From: Paenibacillus xylanilyticus
GTDB taxonomy: Bacteria; Bacillota; Bacilli; Paenibacillales; Paenibacillaceae
Length of the DNA stretch: 64,000 nt
Reading direction: 5' to 3'
NCBI RefSeq assembly: GCF_009664365.1
Contig: NZ_CP044310.1
Coordinates: forward strand, 686,001 to 750,000
A model generated the notes under the pieces. It saw nothing but the letters and a program-made list of their open reading frames with translations. It was not told the origin of the DNA and did no database searches. Positions 1 to 9,426 of this stretch are shown here, piece after piece (position 1 is the first letter of the stretch; the number at the start of each line of letters is the position of its first letter). Position numbers and translations under genes: made by a program.

Positions 1-1569
<1,569 letters not shown>

Positions 1570-1610
1570 GCTCGTTACAGCGCAATTTAAGCAGCCTAAG
1601 ATAACTAAAA

Positions 1611-1647
1611 GCCGTTCTCTCCACTACTCGGAGAAGAACGGCTTTTT
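1611..1647. terminator. Bidirectional intrinsic terminator between thiC and the convergent gene
   Basis: GCCGTTCTCTCC pairs with GGAGAAGAACGGC (one bulged A) and is flanked by AAAA on the left and TTTTT on the right. It can therefore stop transcription of both thiC and the facing gene at 1654-2343. Confidence 0.85.
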
Positions 1648-1653
1648 ATAACC

Positions 1654-2343
1654 CTAACGCAGGCTAATATGCAATTGCTGCTCCAAATATGATGCAAGGG
1701 ATGCAAGCGGGCTGTAGATCTCCGTACCTGCATTTGCTGAAGCAAGGGCAGCGGCGGGAGCCATGGACAGCTGAGCGGCAAAAATTTTTTTTTCTGGTGA
1801 CTGTGCAGCAAGTTGTTGCAAGCCCGTAGTCACGGCACTCATATATCCTTCCTTATCGCCGCGCATGATCAACTCAAATGTACCGGGAATTAATGCGGCC
1901 TTCGTTCTCGAAGCGGCGGCAACGTTTGCCTGCCCGTTAGTCTCACCTTGCTGTAGCGCTTCTTGCACCCGCGCCATCGTTCCTTCAACCGTTGCTGCAT
2001 TGGTAAAAGCAAGAATGTATTCCTGCGAATCCTGCTGCACCTTCTGCAGTAATGGATCATCGATACCAATAACGGGGATGGAGACATGCTGTGCTTCGCG
2101 CGCCAGTACTGCGGCAAACAGGGTACAGGTGACCAGAATGGCATCGGCATGACACTGGGCAATCCACTGTAATGTCTGGGATACCTTTTCTCGAATGATA
2201 GTCTCTGAGAAGTTCGCACCCTGTTTAAGGCGATCCAGACCGGGATCGACATAATGCACAAGTTCCACTTCATAGGGGGCGAGCGCTTCTTCAATGAGTG
2301 CGATGTTGGAGTAGTGAGCGTGATAACAGCCGATCGTGATCAT
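1654..2343 (-). CDS. Aspartate/glutamate racemase-superfamily protein, second cysteine absent
   Basis: This 229-residue cytosolic protein has the Asp/Glu racemase fold signature: an N-terminal strand ending in GCYHAHYSN, and VTCTLFAAV near residue 90 with the first catalytic cysteine. The second cysteine of true racemases, usually in a GCT motif, is replaced by AAQLSMAPAAA near residue 195. Superfamily members with LAQ-SMA at this site are generally not proven racemases. The start ATG has AAAGGGG upstream. It stands alone, facing thiC across a shared terminator. Substrate and reaction cannot be given; a role in amino-acid or hydantoin metabolism is only possible by family. Confidence 0.65.
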   Translation of the reverse strand: MITIGCYHAHYSNIALIEEALAPYEVELVHYVDPGLDRLKQGANFSETIIREKVSQTLQWIAQCHADAILVTCTLFAAVLAREAQHVSIPVIGIDDPLLQKVQQDSQEYILAFTNAATVEGTMARVQEALQQGETNGQANVAAASRTKAALIPGTFELIMRGDKEGYMSAVTTGLQQLAAQSPEKKIFAAQLSMAPAAALASANAGTEIYSPLASLASYLEQQLHISLR

Positions 2344-2442
2344 AATGACATCCCCTTTGCCAATGCTTCTTTTTGTGAGTCGTGAGTGCTGCAGATATTT
2401 AATCCATTATAGAAACGCGGCCGGGAACTGTACAGTGTTAAA

Positions 2443-2466
2443 CCAATACCAATACCAATACCAATA
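2443..2466. repeat. Tandem hexamer CCAATA x4
   Basis: Four uninterrupted copies of CCAATA lie between two minus-strand genes. This is a short simple repeat with no evident function and could vary in copy number by slippage. Confidence 0.8.
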
Positions 2467-2500
2467 ACCGTCTCTCCGCCAGAAGGCAGAAGGACGGTTC
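2466..2500. terminator. Possible terminator hairpin after the small gene at 2534-2701
   Basis: AACCGTC pairs with GACGGTT, with an inner GCC/GGC helix. No clear T-run follows on either strand, so terminator activity is uncertain. It directly abuts the CCAATA repeat. Confidence 0.35.
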
Positions 2501-2533
2501 TATAATCAGACTCAAATATGGTCAGGTTTTCTT

Positions 2534-2701
2534 TTATCGCATGGAAGGAGCTGCATTCTTTTGAGCCATTTTTTGCTGCAGAATCTCGTGAAAGGATAGA
2601 CCTTGAGTGTTCTCATTCTCCTTTTTGGGAGCAGTGGTCGCCGTGTTGCGCGGATATTGGTGGTGGTACGGGATCATTTGCTGAATAGGCATGCGGATCA
2701 T
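2534..2701 (-). CDS. Small protein of unknown function (55 aa)
   Basis: I chose the ATG at 2701 because AGAGGAGG lies a correct distance upstream; the longer frame beginning at 2758 has no such site. The product starts MIRMPIQQMIPYHH, has a polar Asn/Thr/Lys middle and ends with an amphipathic SFHEILQQKMAQ helix. That helix loosely recalls short helices of small flagellar or export-partner proteins, but this is not enough to assign a role. No membrane segment or signal peptide is seen. Only the ribosome site and intact frame support the call. Confidence 0.5.
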   Translation of the reverse strand: MIRMPIQQMIPYHHQYPRNTATTAPKKENENTQGLSFHEILQQKMAQKNAAPSMR

Positions 2702-2770
2702 CTTGGTTCCTCCTCTGGGTTGGATATAAGTTGAGCTTATGAACGTTACACTTAACACTGCGATTGCAGT

Positions 2771-2905
2771 ACCCTCTTCCGATCGCTGTTATCCCCAGAT
2801 TTTTTGAATTCCCTCTTTAAAGGGGAAAATCCGGTGATTGCCTATGCTTCCGATGTAGCTTTCTTGCAGAAAGCTTTTAGGCGAACGCTTCGCTTCTTCA
2901 GTGAG
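2771..2905 (-). repeat. Dispersed hairpin repeat, copy 1 (inverted relative to copy 2)
   Basis: Read on the minus strand this stretch matches 17757-17900 over about 135 bases. A 22-base block at 2776-2797 is identical to 17867-17888, and 2843-2879 is nearly identical to 17779-17815. The second block contains AGCTTTCT, three or so bases, then AGAAAGCT, so it can fold as a hairpin. The element has no credible ORF and no direct repeats typical of insertion were recognised. It looks like a non-coding interspersed repeat. Confidence 0.75.
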
Positions 2906-3327
2906 TCCTGCCCTCTCCGCTGGGGTGTAAATATTAAATTCATCTTATATGGGCTATGTATTTTGATAGGTAGTCGTTCCAAATGCACAAATAGGTATAT
3001 GTGACTTGTTAGATGAAATCGGGAAGTTATGGTGCAATTCCAATTGGATTGTAGTGATTTTACCCCGTATTGAGGAGATGTAAACGGTTTTAGGGAAATT
3101 CAGGAGTAAAGAACCTGATATGATAGGTTTGATATGGGAGGAACGAATCGGTTGTTAAGTGAATAGTCCCAGTTTCAGGAATGTCAATTGTGTCGAAAAT
3201 AAGACAAATTGTCTGGGAGAGTAGGTATCATTGAAGCTAACTAACTTGGTACCATAGTCGGTTGTCGTGAGCGCGATGGGGGTGGTTTTACACGTGTTTA
3301 CAGGCGAGACAGGGGAGCAGCACCAAG
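2906..3327. other. Intergenic stretch with no recognised feature
   Basis: No frame with a ribosome site, no hairpin of note and no clear promoter was found here. The stretch is relatively AT-rich and separates the repeat copy from the hairpin after the effector-binding protein gene. Confidence 0.5.
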
Positions 3328-3357
3328 ACAAGCCATCCAGGGAGCTGGATGGCTTGT
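3328..3357. terminator. Strong hairpin downstream of the minus-strand gene at 3394
   Basis: ACAAGCCATCCAG pairs perfectly with CTGGATGGCTTGT around a four-base loop. Neither side has a good T-tract, so it may act as a weak terminator or as a 3' end stabiliser. Confidence 0.5.
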
Positions 3358-3393
3358 GTAACGTTAATCAGGAAATGTAAATGATTAATATCA

Positions 3394-4167
3394 TTATTCT
3401 GTAGTTGGCCTAGCTTGTTTAACCGCAATATAGATATCGACCTGGACATTTGCAGGATCCATACTCCGTTCATCATATAACTCGAAATCACCGGTAAACG
3501 TTCGCTCATTCTGATGGTTCCAACCCCATACAGCGCCCCATGCTTCACCTACAACTTCTGCCATTGGACCCTTGCGGGAGGTGAATACGGCGTATGTTGC
3601 TGGTGGCAATTCAACCGAGTTCATACCAGCTGGTAATGTTTCATCCGCAGCGACTTCATGACCTACGAGTATGGTGTATTCCCCGTGTATACCATTTGTG
3701 TAATCCGCGTAACAGCCATATCGCGCTGCCTCTGGAGCGGGGAGCTGCCCTGATGTGAAATAACGATCCCACAATCCCTGAATACAACCATTGCCGCTCA
3801 TCTCGATTGCGTTGGTCGTTCTGGCCGATTTGCCAGCCAGGCGTTTGCCGGGAAGCGTAACATAACGAACAGGTTGAACGGAGTGCGTATTGTCGTTGCC
3901 CTCAGGATTGGAGGGGCTCCATCGTTTCAAAAAGGGAAGCTGATTGCGCAGCATTGCCCGCGCTGATTCCTCATCCATACCTTCTTCCTTGAGGATCACG
4001 GTGCACATCTCAGTCATGCCTTCCAGTGTAATGTTGGGCTGTTGGAACATGCCTTCTTTGTAGCAATAGATGCAGTATTCACGGGTTGCACTTCCATCTG
4101 CTTCCGTTCCGAATTGGGTAGGGGTGGTCAGCGGCATTCCGCAGCTCTGGCATATCGTGACGTTCAT
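3394..4167 (-). CDS. Zinc-ribbon plus GyrI-like effector-binding domain protein
   Basis: The 257-residue protein begins with a cysteine-rich module (CQSCGMP near residue 8 and CIYCY near residue 32) of the putative zinc-ribbon type. After about residue 95 it is a GyrI-like/AraC effector-binding domain: strands around VRYVTLPGKRLAGKS, YGCYADYTNG and VELPPATYAVF, ending with FELYDERSMDP. Such stand-alone domains bind small ligands or drugs; there is no DNA-binding helix-turn-helix here. The start ATG has GAGGAGGAATTG upstream. It lies 74 bases downstream of the WYL regulator on the same strand and may be cotranscribed with it. The ligand is unknown. Confidence 0.75.
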   Translation of the reverse strand: MNVTICQSCGMPLTTPTQFGTEADGSATREYCIYCYKEGMFQQPNITLEGMTEMCTVILKEEGMDEESARAMLRNQLPFLKRWSPSNPEGNDNTHSVQPVRYVTLPGKRLAGKSARTTNAIEMSGNGCIQGLWDRYFTSGQLPAPEAARYGCYADYTNGIHGEYTILVGHEVAADETLPAGMNSVELPPATYAVFTSRKGPMAEVVGEAWGAVWGWNHQNERTFTGDFELYDERSMDPANVQVDIYIAVKQARPTTE

Positions 4168-4240
4168 TATTCAATTCCTCCTCGTAATGTACAGCTTGAA
4201 TATAGATGAAGTATAACGAGAGGAACTGGACATCAGTCTG

Positions 4241-5191
4241 TCAGGTTTGCGGAGGGGCAGCATAATTTTGCACAATTTGTTCTGCAATCCGGCGGATCTC
4301 GTCGCGTATATGAAGAGGCTCTAATACCTCGGCATCTGCGCCAAAGCCAAGAATGAATCCGTACAGCCAGTTATCTTCTGGAAATGCCACCTGACTTATA
4401 TAATAACCCTGGCCGTCGGGGATGACGTTCTCTATGCCAAACCACTCTTCGGCGATATGACGGACACGGGCGTGGAATCTGATCGTCATGGCAACCGCGT
4501 TCCCTGGAGTCGCCCACTCCTGCTGCCAGGGCCTTTCCTGCAGGTTGATGGGTTTGCGTTCAAAGCTTCCCTGAGCAAGTGTCACGTCCTGCATACGGAC
4601 GAGTTTGAACATGCGAAACTCATTACGCTCGTGACAGAACGCATAGAGGTACCAGGAGTGCTTTTTAAGAACAAGGGTATGAGGATCGACGGTTCTGTGA
4701 GTTTGGGCCCCTTCGGCGCTGCAATAGGTAAAGGTGATTGGACGCAGCTGATCCAGTCCCTGTTCAATGATCTGCAGTTTATTTTGCAGCGCTTCCGGGT
4801 GGGTCCACATCGAATAATCCACAATGAAGCGATTTGTATCGGCCTGAAAGTCATCATTTTTGGATTCCGGCACAATGCTGCTTAGTTTCTCCATCAATAG
4901 TTCTCGTGCTACATTGGTATGAGATGTGGAGACGCTGCGCAGTGCGGTAACAATAGAGGCCAGATCGCGGTCAGTCAATACATTTCGATCCAGACGGTAA
5001 CCTTCCGCAAGACCGATGCCACCGCTCATGCCCTGGTAAGTCACAACAGGAATGCCTGCCTGACCCAGGGTATCGATGTCACGATAAATGGTACGGATAG
5101 AAACTTCAAACGTGTCTGCCAGATCCTTGGCCTGTACTCGGCCGCGATTGATTAGTAGTACAACGATGGCTAATAAACGGTCCAATTTCAT
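4241..5191 (-). CDS. YafY-type transcriptional regulator (DeoR-like HTH plus WYL domain)
   Basis: An N-terminal winged helix-turn-helix (RVQAKDLADTFEVSIRTIYR, residues about 18-37) is followed by IDTLGQAGIPV, then a WYL domain from about residue 135 with HSWYLYAFCHERNEFRMFKL, whose core binds nucleic-acid or small ligands in this family, and a C-terminal WCX extension. Length (316) fits the YafY family. It probably regulates its own operon, which includes the effector-binding protein downstream. It is divergent from the vanRS-like pair, with only 84 bases between the starts. Target and signal are unknown. Confidence 0.85.
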   Translation of the reverse strand: MKLDRLLAIVVLLINRGRVQAKDLADTFEVSIRTIYRDIDTLGQAGIPVVTYQGMSGGIGLAEGYRLDRNVLTDRDLASIVTALRSVSTSHTNVARELLMEKLSSIVPESKNDDFQADTNRFIVDYSMWTHPEALQNKLQIIEQGLDQLRPITFTYCSAEGAQTHRTVDPHTLVLKKHSWYLYAFCHERNEFRMFKLVRMQDVTLAQGSFERKPINLQERPWQQEWATPGNAVAMTIRFHARVRHIAEEWFGIENVIPDGQGYYISQVAFPEDNWLYGFILGFGADAEVLEPLHIRDEIRRIAEQIVQNYAAPPQT

Positions 5192-5275
5192 AAAAAAGGT
5201 TTCCTCTCAATCGTTTATATGTTGGATTCAGATATGTTATATTGTTGAGCATCACATATAGGAGTGGGATAAGCA

Positions 5276-5971
5276 ATGAAGCGAATTACGATTCTGATTG
5301 CGGACGATGAAGTGGAGATCGCTGATCTGGTTGCTTTGCATTTGCAAAAAGAAGGATACCACATTGTCACGGCATACGATGGCAAGTCGGCTTTGCACGC
5401 CATTCAGACGCAAGCAATTGATTTGGCAGTCCTGGATATTATGATGCCAGGCATGGACGGTTACGAGGTCACACGCAAAATCCGGGAACAGCACCACATG
5501 CCGATCATTTTCCTGAGTGCCAAAACGTCGGATATGGACAAAATTACGGGGCTCGTGATGGGCGCTGATGATTATATGACCAAGCCGTTCAATCCCATGG
5601 AGCTCGTAGCCCGGGTGAACTCCCAGCTTCGTCGTTCCTTGCAATTCAGCCAGTCTGTACCTGTCCAGCGCTCCATTCTGGAGAAGGGCGGACTCGTCAT
5701 CGCGCCGGATCAGCATAGCGTAACACTCTACGGCAAACCAGTGGAACTAACACCGAAGGAGTTCGACATTCTGTATCTGCTCGCGAGTCACCCCAAGCAG
5801 GTGTTCAGCGCGGAAAGCATTTTTGAACAGGTATGGGGAGAGGCTTATTATGAGAGCGGCAATACCGTAATGGTCCATATTCGAACCCTGCGCAAAAAGC
5901 TCGGAGAAGATCTGGACAAGAACAAGTTTATCAAAACGATCTGGGGCGTGGGGTATACGTTTAATGACTAA
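5276..5971 (+). CDS. VanR-like response regulator (OmpR family)
   Basis: A receiver domain (IADDEVEIADL with acidic pocket, phospho-acceptor Asp in LAVLDIMMPGMDGYEV, and the conserved Lys in DDYMTKPFNP) is followed by an OmpR-type winged helix ending HIRTLRKKLGEDLDKNKFIK. The phrases DKITGLVMGADDYMTKPF and IWGVGYTF are very close to those of VanR of glycopeptide-resistance operons. GGAGTGGG precedes the ATG. The stop overlaps the kinase gene by 8 bases. It likely controls the VanY- and VanZ-like genes downstream, perhaps in response to cell-wall antibiotics; the signal is inferred from the family. Confidence 0.88.
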   Translation: MKRITILIADDEVEIADLVALHLQKEGYHIVTAYDGKSALHAIQTQAIDLAVLDIMMPGMDGYEVTRKIREQHHMPIIFLSAKTSDMDKITGLVMGADDYMTKPFNPMELVARVNSQLRRSLQFSQSVPVQRSILEKGGLVIAPDQHSVTLYGKPVELTPKEFDILYLLASHPKQVFSAESIFEQVWGEAYYESGNTVMVHIRTLRKKLGEDLDKNKFIKTIWGVGYTFND

Positions 5972-7052
5972 ACGAAGAAGTTTTCGGACAACCATGATTA
6001 TGCTGCTGGGTCTGAGCATGCTTGCCTCTGGCGCGATCACCTATGGGATTTACAAGCTTTTGCAGGCTTATTATTCAGGTGTGAGAGCAGAAGATCAGCT
6101 TGCCGAATATCGCCATTTTATGAAAAGCATTGGAGATATCTATTTCTTCCTCATTTTATTCATCCCGCTCGCCATTCTGTTTTTCTTCTGGTTTACCAAG
6201 CCCTACGTGACCTATTTCAAGGACATTTCCATAGGGATCAGGCATTTGGCAAACGGAGACTTCCAGCATCGAGTTCAAATCTCTTCGAAGGATGAATTGG
6301 GTACAATCGCGGAGGATGTGAATTTGGCGAGTGAGAAGCTTAGGGAAGCGGTAAAACGGGGAGATTTTGCCGAAAACAGCAAGGACCAGCTCGTCGTTAA
6401 TCTGGCACACGACCTGCGAACACCGCTGACTTCTGTGCTGGGGTATTTGGATCTGCTCATGAAGGATGATCAGCTGACAGAGGAACAGGTCAGGCACTTT
6501 ACATCGATTGCCTTTACCAAATCCCAGCGGCTGGAGAAGCTGATTGATGATTTGTTTGAAATTACACGGATGAATTATGGCATGCTGCCAATACAGAAAA
6601 CGCGGCTGGATCTTAGCGAACTGCTGAAGCAGATGAATGAAGAATTATACCCTGTATTTGAGAAAAATCGTCTGCTCACCCGGCTGACTATTGAATCGGA
6701 ACTGACCATCTCCGGAGACGGAGAATTACTCGCCAGGGTATTTGAGAACCTGCTGATTAATGCTGCACGCCATGGCAAGGATGGCATCTATGTGGACCTG
6801 AAGGGATACCGGGAAGCTGATCAGGTCGTCATTCAGGTTATTAACTATGGTGGGCATATTCACCCGGAGGATTTGCCGCATATTTTCGATATGTATTATA
6901 CCGGAGATCGTGCACGGACTCCTCAGGAGGGTGGGACAGGCCTCGGCCTGTTTATTGCCCGGAATATTGTGGAACAGCATGAAGGGACCATTTCGGCCCA
7001 GAGTGATGTGGTACGGACCTTATTTGAGGTGCGCCTTCCAGCAATGGGATGA
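5964..7052 (+). CDS. VanS-like sensor histidine kinase
   Basis: The 362-residue membrane kinase has two transmembrane helices (about residues 8-28 and 50-72) enclosing a short loop of some 20 residues, then a HAMP linker, a dimerisation/phospho-acceptor helix (VNLAHDLRTPLTSVLGYLD, His near residue 151), and an ATPase domain with N box ENLLINAARHG and G boxes DMYYTGD and EGGTGLGLFIARN. The tiny extracellular loop resembles VanS of vanA-type clusters, which detect glycopeptides at the membrane. It overlaps the regulator gene and the pair is cotranscribed. Whether it truly senses glycopeptides cannot be read from sequence. Confidence 0.88.
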   Translation: MTKRRSFRTTMIMLLGLSMLASGAITYGIYKLLQAYYSGVRAEDQLAEYRHFMKSIGDIYFFLILFIPLAILFFFWFTKPYVTYFKDISIGIRHLANGDFQHRVQISSKDELGTIAEDVNLASEKLREAVKRGDFAENSKDQLVVNLAHDLRTPLTSVLGYLDLLMKDDQLTEEQVRHFTSIAFTKSQRLEKLIDDLFEITRMNYGMLPIQKTRLDLSELLKQMNEELYPVFEKNRLLTRLTIESELTISGDGELLARVFENLLINAARHGKDGIYVDLKGYREADQVVIQVINYGGHIHPEDLPHIFDMYYTGDRARTPQEGGTGLGLFIARNIVEQHEGTISAQSDVVRTLFEVRLPAMG

Positions 7053-7151
7053 GGTTTGCAGTCAAATTTAAGAAAAACTTTAAAAATGCCCTGCTTTTTC
7101 TTTAACTAGTTTTCTCTATCCTTGATTGTACGAGGCAAAGGAGGAGCTAGG

Positions 7152-8015
7152 ATGAAGAAGTGGGGCTTTTTGCTATGCATCATTTTGATCGGGTATGTGA
7201 TAACCAGATCGCCGGCATCTTTTCAGCAGAAGGATGAGATGATCATTGAAATTCAGGACAAGCATGAAAATCATACGGGGGATACCGTATCCATCACCGG
7301 TAATATTCAGGATCAAGTACATAAGGGCAACTTGCTGCTTGTTAATTCAACCTATCCGGTTCATCAAGAAGGCATCAAAACCGATATTATAAATGTGGCA
7401 CAGCAGGACGATCTGGTCCGTGGATACGGATTGTTGGATCAAAACATATTGCTTTCGAGAGAGGTAGCCCAAGCTTTTCAAAAGATGATTGAAGCGGCGG
7501 GTGAAGAGGGAGTGCGTTATTTTCTCATCAGCAGCGGATATCGAGACTTTGCCAAGCAGAATGAACTTTATCAGGAAAAGGGATCAGACTACGCGCTTCC
7601 GGCAGGACACAGTGAGCATAATCTTGGATTATCCATGGATATCGGCTCCACGCTGGCGACCATGGATGAAGCGCCAGAGGGTGCCTGGCTCGAGAAGAAT
7701 GCCTGGAAATATGGATTTATCCTCCGTTATCCGAAAGACAAGGTGAGTCTCACGGGGATTCAATATGAACCCTGGCACTTTCGATATGTCGGACTTCCGC
7801 ATAGTGCTGTCATGTATAAGAATAACCTGGTGCTGGAAGAGTATCTGGATTTGCTAAAAGAGAAAGATAACATTATGGTTGAAGTGGAAGGTGAGAAGTA
7901 TCATATCCGCTATTACCGGGCGGACGGGGATACGACCGTATACATACCTGAGCATGGCCAATATGACATATCGGGAGATAACAGGGATGGAGTCATTGTC
8001 ACAGTAAAGGAGTAA
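7152..8015 (+). CDS. vanY: VanY-like D-alanyl-D-alanine carboxypeptidase
   Basis: The enzyme (287 aa) cleaves the terminal D-Ala from peptidoglycan pentapeptides. It has an N-terminal membrane anchor (KKWGFLLCIILIGYVITR) and an M15B peptidase domain with the zinc ligands in GHSEHNLGLSMDIG and YEPWHFRYVG, the catalytic Glu being in the latter. ATG 7152 was chosen because AAAGGAGG lies just before it; an upstream GTG-type start at 7122 lacks a site. It lies 99 bases after the kinase, then VanZ follows 28 bases on. In glycopeptide clusters this enzyme removes residual D-Ala-ended precursors; here it may simply trim the wall. Confidence 0.85.
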   Translation: MKKWGFLLCIILIGYVITRSPASFQQKDEMIIEIQDKHENHTGDTVSITGNIQDQVHKGNLLLVNSTYPVHQEGIKTDIINVAQQDDLVRGYGLLDQNILLSREVAQAFQKMIEAAGEEGVRYFLISSGYRDFAKQNELYQEKGSDYALPAGHSEHNLGLSMDIGSTLATMDEAPEGAWLEKNAWKYGFILRYPKDKVSLTGIQYEPWHFRYVGLPHSAVMYKNNLVLEEYLDLLKEKDNIMVEVEGEKYHIRYYRADGDTTVYIPEHGQYDISGDNRDGVIVTVKE

Positions 8016-8043
8016 CAGGGCTGCACAAAGGAGGTTCTTCAAC

Positions 8044-8595
8044 ATGAGACAGAGAAAAATCAAACATAAAATCCTTTGGATTGCCATGTTAATCATCTAT
8101 TTGTTTCTGCTAACCAAGCTCATTCTCTTTAAAGGGGGGCCGGTCGATTTTGAAGTAGTCAGGGTCCAGCTTATGGCTTTTCTTCATCAACCGGATCTGA
8201 TTCATACACGAACCGTCAACCTGACGCCATTTCAGGAAATCTCAAGAGATTGGAACAGCCTGTCACTGCATCGTCCAGGTACTGCAATTCATCTGGTGGG
8301 TAATGTGATGGCTTTCATTCCACTGGGGATGTTTATTCCGATGCTGATGGGCAACAAATTGCTGTCAGGGGCTAACGTATTTCTGTCATCTCTGCTTCTA
8401 AGTTTAGGCTATGAAGTAACACAGCTGCTCACTGGCATGGGCATATTTGATGTGGACGATCTGATGTTGAATACATTAGGCGGGGTGATTGGATATATTC
8501 TGTTTACCATGGCTCTCGGCATGAAACGGTTGTTGATTGGAGGAGAATCCCGAACGGTGAAGAAGGAGTATAATCCTAAGGAAAGTCCTGTATAA
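8044..8595 (+). CDS. vanZ: VanZ-like membrane protein
   Basis: The 183-residue protein has four or five hydrophobic helices and the VanZ hallmarks NLTPFQEI near residue 59, HLVGNVMAFIPLGMFIP in the middle, and GYEVTQLLTGMGIFDVDDL with the acidic pair near residue 140. VanZ family proteins give low-level resistance to lipoglycopeptides such as teicoplanin by an unresolved membrane mechanism. AAAGGAGG precedes the ATG. It follows the vanY-like gene closely and is probably in the same transcript. Confidence 0.85.
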   Translation: MRQRKIKHKILWIAMLIIYLFLLTKLILFKGGPVDFEVVRVQLMAFLHQPDLIHTRTVNLTPFQEISRDWNSLSLHRPGTAIHLVGNVMAFIPLGMFIPMLMGNKLLSGANVFLSSLLLSLGYEVTQLLTGMGIFDVDDLMLNTLGGVIGYILFTMALGMKRLLIGGESRTVKKEYNPKESPV

Positions 8596-8608
8596 GGAGG
8601 GAGATCCA

Positions 8609-8818
8609 TTGATCCTAGTCACTTTACTATTGATGAGCACAGGTTTATTGTTTCTTGTGTACCCACGAAGTATAACAGATGGCTCGAGCAGTCAGATCGC
8701 GGAACGAGTGATCATGTCGAGGTGGGGCGGAGGCTCACTGATCATTATGTCATGTCTGTTCCTGATCAAGGGGACAATGCAGCTGCTGGATGAGGCTTCA
8801 CACCATATTGGGCACTAG
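8609..8818 (+). CDS. Small two-helix membrane protein of unknown function (TTG start)
   Basis: AAGGAGGG sits seven bases before a TTG at 8609, giving a 69-residue product with two hydrophobic helices (ILVTLLLMSTGLLFLVYP and GGGSLIIMSCLFLIKG) joined by a short polar loop. It starts 13 bases after the vanZ-like stop and ends before a strong terminator, so it is the last gene of the vanRSYZ-like transcript. No family was recognised. Confidence 0.65.
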   Translation: MILVTLLLMSTGLLFLVYPRSITDGSSSQIAERVIMSRWGGGSLIIMSCLFLIKGTMQLLDEASHHIGH

Positions 8819-8861
8819 GAAGATAATGAACGAAACAGAGCAATCTTATATGCATCACATA

Positions 8862-8904
8862 AAGCTTCTCATCACGTTTTAATACTGTGGTGGGAAGCTT
8901 TTTT
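8862..8904 (+). terminator. Intrinsic terminator closing the vanRSYZ-like operon
   Basis: AAGCTTCTCATCAC pairs along 14 bases with GTGGTGGGAAGCTT and is followed by TTTTTTC. Confidence 0.9.
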
Positions 8905-8992
8905 CTTGAGAGGGGTTTGCGAATGGGTTCCCTATTGCGGTAGAGTAGGACCACAGAATACTGAACTACATTTTAACAAAGGAGGATATTTA

Positions 8993-9394
8993 TTGTTATA
9001 TTCATTAGCTGTAAGCTTGGCAGGCAGAATGAGAGCTATCATGGAAATCGAAAGTGAAATGGTTGAAGCTAAGCGGAATCATCTTGGCAAAGAAATCGTG
9101 CGTGTTTTAGAACAGAAAAGATCAGAGTTGATTAACAGCTGCACACGTGATGAGTTATTAGTCATAAAAACAGTAATGAATGTTGGGCGGTCAGAGCGAG
9201 GGTATCGTCACTATTTCGACAGGGAGGACGTTGAAATCATTCATTTACCTATTGAGTTGACCGGACCTGAACTGATGCAGAAATATTCTTATTATCTCGT
9301 ACATAGAACAAAACAAGAACTCGCATATGGTATTGAATATTACAATGCTGTGTCAGAACAACTGAAAGAAGGTATGGAGATCTTGAAACTTTAA
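8993..9394 (+). CDS. Hypothetical protein (133 aa, TTG start)
   Basis: The frame is open from 8906, but AAAGGAGG at 8988-8996 region and its spacing point to the TTG at 8993 as start; the product then begins MLYSLAVSLAGRMRAI. It is a mixed charged protein, largely helical, with a coiled-coil-like stretch (IESEMVEAKRNHLGKEIVRV) and a C-terminal helix. No membrane segment, signal peptide or known domain was seen. It is followed 32 bases later by another unknown gene with a good ribosome site, so the two may form a pair. The codon use is more AT-rich than that of neighbours, which hints at different ancestry. Confidence 0.55.
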   Translation: MLYSLAVSLAGRMRAIMEIESEMVEAKRNHLGKEIVRVLEQKRSELINSCTRDELLVIKTVMNVGRSERGYRHYFDREDVEIIHLPIELTGPELMQKYSYYLVHRTKQELAYGIEYYNAVSEQLKEGMEILKL

Positions 9395-9426
9395 TCTGTA
9401 ATCTGTAACTGTAGGAGGATATAAGA

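Noticed and set aside
2443..2466. CCAATA repeat as a CRISPR or phase-variation tract
   Set aside because: Only four short copies with no spacers, and not within a coding start or promoter that could be identified.
2804..3004. 66-aa frame over the repeat copy
   Set aside because: No ribosome site, and its first half is the antisense of the dispersed repeat whose second copy has no matching frame.
7044..7151. Direct repeats TTTAAGAAA/TTTAAAAAT before the vanY-like gene as a VanR box
   Set aside because: The repeats are short, AT-rich and do not clearly fit a known VanR site; too weak to list.
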